From an uncultured Jannaschia sp. (GTDB lineage Bacteria > Pseudomonadota > Alphaproteobacteria > Rhodobacterales > Rhodobacteraceae), in contig NZ_CANLTR010000003.1 in NCBI RefSeq assembly GCF_947494055.1, positions 62,001 through 126,000 on the forward strand: a stretch of 64,000 bases of DNA, given 5' to 3'. The translations under genes and the position numbers were made by a program. The first letter of the stretch is position 1, and each line of letters opens with the position of its first letter. Shown here in pieces: positions 62,220 to 64,000 of this stretch. The notes under the pieces were generated by a model. The model was not told where the DNA came from. It did not search any database and was given only the letters and a program-made list of their open reading frames with translations.

Positions 62220-63155
62220 TCAGCCGGCGCGCCGCGCCGCGTCGCCCTCGCGTTGCAGCTTCAGGGGCTCGGTCCGCATGAGACGCAGGACATGCGCCAT
62301 GAACGGCTTCGTCGCGTCCTCGCCCCGGACGGCCGCGTAGAGACGCCGGGTCAGCCCGGTCTCGGTCAGGGGGCGGGTCACGTAATCGGAGTTCCAGCGC
62401 ACGTCGCGCACGACCCAGTCCGGCAGCACGGAGACGCCGCGGTTGGAGGCCACGAGAAGCAGGATCACGGCGGTCAGCTCCACCTGCCGGATGGCGGCGG
62501 GCTCGATGCCGGCCGGCGTCAGGAGCTGGTTGAACACGTCGAGACGGCTGCGCTCGACCGGGTAGGTGATGAGCGTCTCGCCGGCGAAATCCGCGGCCTC
62601 GATCCACGGCTTCGTCGCGAGCGGGTGGGCGGCGGCGGCAAGAAAGACCGGCGCGTAGTCGAAGAGCGGCGCGAACTCGACGCCCGGCAAGTTCTCGGGA
62701 TCGGAGGAGACGACGAGATCGACCTCGGCCTTCTGCAACGCCGGCAGGGCCTGGAACTGGAGGCCGGGGCGGATGTCCACATCCACCTCGGGCCAGGCAC
62801 GGCGGAACCGTTCGAGCACGGGGAACAGCCATTCGAAGCAGGCGTGGCATTCGATGGCGATGTGCAGCCGGCCGGTCCGACCCGACACCATGCCGGCGAA
62901 ATCCTGCTCCACCGCCTCGACCTGCGGCAGGACCTGATCGGCCAGCCGCAGGAGCCGCTGCCCGGCCGCCGAGAGCGTCATCGGCTTGGACCGGCGCACG
63001 AACAGCTCCACCCCGATCTGCGCCTCCAGGCTCTTGATCTGATGTGACAAGGCCGATTGCGTGATGTTGAGCCGGTCCGCCGCGCGCGCCAGTCCGCCGC
63101 AATCCTGGATGGCGCGGATCGTGCGGAGATGCCGGAATTCGAGGTTCAGTCTCAT
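62220..63155 (-). CDS. metR: LysR-family transcriptional regulator, MetR-like
   Basis: The 311-residue LTTR begins NLEFRHLRTIRAIQDCGGLARAADRLNITQSALSHQIKSLE (winged HTH) and resembles MetR in that region and in IECHACFEWLFPVLERFR, QFQALPALQKAEVDLVVSSDP and the ASNRGVSVLPDWVV segment. MetR activates methionine biosynthesis genes, with homocysteine as coregulator. It is divergent from metF, which supports the call. The ATG at 63155 is chosen because the DNA-binding domain begins here. Confidence 0.9.
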   Translation of the reverse strand: MRLNLEFRHLRTIRAIQDCGGLARAADRLNITQSALSHQIKSLEAQIGVELFVRRSKPMTLSAAGQRLLRLADQVLPQVEAVEQDFAGMVSGRTGRLHIAIECHACFEWLFPVLERFRRAWPEVDVDIRPGLQFQALPALQKAEVDLVVSSDPENLPGVEFAPLFDYAPVFLAAAAHPLATKPWIEAADFAGETLITYPVERSRLDVFNQLLTPAGIEPAAIRQVELTAVILLLVASNRGVSVLPDWVVRDVRWNSDYVTRPLTETGLTRRLYAAVRGEDATKPFMAHVLRLMRTEPLKLQREGDAARRAG

Positions 63156-63183
63156 ACGCGGCTCATGTCCGTGATGAAGATTA

Positions 63184-63196
63184 TGAGGCTGTCTCA
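63184..63196. promoter_or_regulatory. Candidate MetR (LTTR) operator
   Basis: The palindrome TGAG-N5-CTCA lies midway in the 90-bp gap between metR and metF. It resembles the MetR consensus TGAA-N5-TTCA and the T-N11-A LysR core. MetR could repress itself and activate metF from here. Confidence 0.55.
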
Positions 63197-63245
63197 CGAA
63201 ACCGGGTCATGCCACAAGCGTTCCAACGCCAAAGGATCACACATC

Positions 63246-64000
63246 ATGCCCACGCCTTCCGTCTCCTTCGAGTTCTTCCCGCCCAAATCGCTCAATGCCA
63301 GCTTCCGCCTGTGGGACACCGTGCAGACGCTCGCCCCGCTCGCGCCCGAATGGGTCTCGGTCACCTACGGGGCCGGCGGCACGACGCGGGAGCTGACGCG
63401 CGAGGCGGTGGCGACGATCGGGCAGGCCTTCGATCTTCGCGTGGCCGGGCATCTGACCTGCGTGGACGCCTCGCGGGAGGAGACGCTGGAGGTCGCACGG
63501 GGCTTCCGCAAGGCGGGCGTGGAGGACATCGTGGCGCTCCGGGGCGACCCGCCGAAGGGCGAGGCGGGCTTCACGGCGCATCCCGAGGGCTTCGCCAATT
63601 CGGTCGAGCTCGTGGCCGCGCTGGCCGACGAGGGCTTCATGGTCCGCGTCGGCTGCTACCCGGACAAGCACCCCGAGGCCGCGGATGCGGATGCCGATAT
63701 CGCCTGGCTCAAGCACAAGATCGATGCCGGCGCGAAGGAGGCGATCACGCAGTTCTTCTTCGACCCCGAGACGTTCCTGCGCTTCCGCGACAGGGCGGCC
63801 GCCGCGGGGATCGACGCGCCGATCGTGCCGGGCATCCTGCCGATCGAGAACTGGTCGAAGGCGTCGAAGTTCGCCGAAGCCTGCGGCGCGCTCATTCCCG
63901 ACGACCTGCGCGCCGCCTTCGAAGTGGCGACCCGCGACGACCGGGCGGACCTACTGGCCGTGGCGCAGGCGGCGGAGCTTGCCGACACGCTGGTGGGCGA
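63246..64000 (+). CDS. metF: Methylenetetrahydrofolate reductase (3' end beyond window)
   Basis: 251 residues are visible, from ATG 63246 (AAGGA about 10 nt upstream) to the window edge. The TIM-barrel flavoprotein reduces 5,10-methylene-THF to 5-methyl-THF for methionine synthesis. It has SVSFEFFPPKS at the start, WVSVTYGAGGTTRE, HLTCVDASREE, IVALRGDPPKGE, GCYPDKHPEA, and QFFFDPETFLRF. The missing part is about 40 residues in this family. It is divergent from metR. Confidence 0.95.
   Translation, partial: MPTPSVSFEFFPPKSLNASFRLWDTVQTLAPLAPEWVSVTYGAGGTTRELTREAVATIGQAFDLRVAGHLTCVDASREETLEVARGFRKAGVEDIVALRGDPPKGEAGFTAHPEGFANSVELVAALADEGFMVRVGCYPDKHPEAADADADIAWLKHKIDAGAKEAITQFFFDPETFLRFRDRAAAAGIDAPIVPGILPIENWSKASKFAEACGALIPDDLRAAFEVATRDDRADLLAVAQAAELADTLVG

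Noticed and set aside
63156-63245. Possible SAM or SAH riboswitch before metF
   Set aside because: The leader is only 90 bp, is shared with metR, and shows no conserved pseudoknot or stem pattern. Control by MetR is simpler.
1-64000. CRISPR arrays, insertion sequences, prophage or integron
   Set aside because: No regularly spaced repeats, transposase-like or integrase-like proteins, or long terminal inverted repeats were seen by eye on either strand.

Overview
The window comes from a high-GC alphaproteobacterium, almost certainly Rhodobacteraceae (Roseobacter/Rhodobacter group). Evidence: the nuoN-birA-coaX-rnj order, the hemD-mic60-hemY heme/mitofilin block, CDP-alcohol transferase followed by moaD-moaE, a compact flgE-flgK-flgL-flgI run, and frequent 1-11 bp stop/start overlaps. 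The DNA is dense housekeeping chromosome. I see no insertion sequence, prophage, integrase or CRISPR array. The least typical stretch is 3.3-4.1 kb, which reads as a decayed or orphan gene.

Layout. 0-3.3 kb: end of the nuo operon, then birA, coaX and RNase J. 3.3-9.5 kb: probable gene remnant, a DUF3833 protein, CreA, a dienelactone-hydrolase-like protein, RluA, a 1-Cys peroxiredoxin, an MFS transporter, rpmJ and tRNA-Val(GAC). 9.6-13.7 kb: N-formylglutamate amidohydrolase and dinB convergent, then four consecutive tiny single-membrane-span proteins, then pyrF. 13.8-16.5 kb (minus): tsaD-gpsA-yciI-EVE, translationally coupled. 16.5-20.6 kb (plus): hemD, mic60, hemY and tRNA-Thr(CGT). 20.7-31.6 kb (minus): a gap-free six-gene envelope operon tamA-tamB-pqiA(N)-pqiA(C)-pqiB-pqiC. 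31.9-36 kb (plus): the Anbu proteasome-like operon (ATP-grasp, alpha-E, transglutaminase, Anbu). 36-40.6 kb: an ABC exporter with an AttH/CrtC-like partner and a flavin-binding oxidase-like protein. 40.6-46.5 kb: motB, flgE, flgK, flgL, flgI. 46.5-49.2 kb: S49 protease, a tiny zinc-knuckle membrane protein, a Ca/Na antiporter and a FolM-like SDR. 49.5-53.6 kb: uvrC, pgsA, moaD, moaE and an atypical SDR. 53.7-58 kb: TspO-like protein, an orphan family-5 binding protein, an M20 deacylase and two small membrane proteins. 58-64 kb: ALDH16-type double aldehyde dehydrogenase, deoC, an inositol monophosphatase, and metR divergent from metF (cut by the window edge).

How genes work together. The tamAB-pqi operon joins an outer-membrane Omp85 protein, a long TamB lipid-bridge protein and an MCE needle system in one transcription unit, which argues for one inter-membrane phospholipid route. 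deoC yields acetaldehyde that the adjacent ALDH16 protein could oxidise. metR is placed to regulate metF from a shared 90-bp region holding a TGAG-N5-CTCA palindrome. The Anbu operon is a known but functionally unresolved peptide-tagging/proteolysis candidate. The least explained parts are the four-gene small membrane protein array at 11.8-13.0 kb with its two strong stem-loops, the 910-residue repeat-extended PqiB, and the LapB-like zinc ribbon at the end of HemY.
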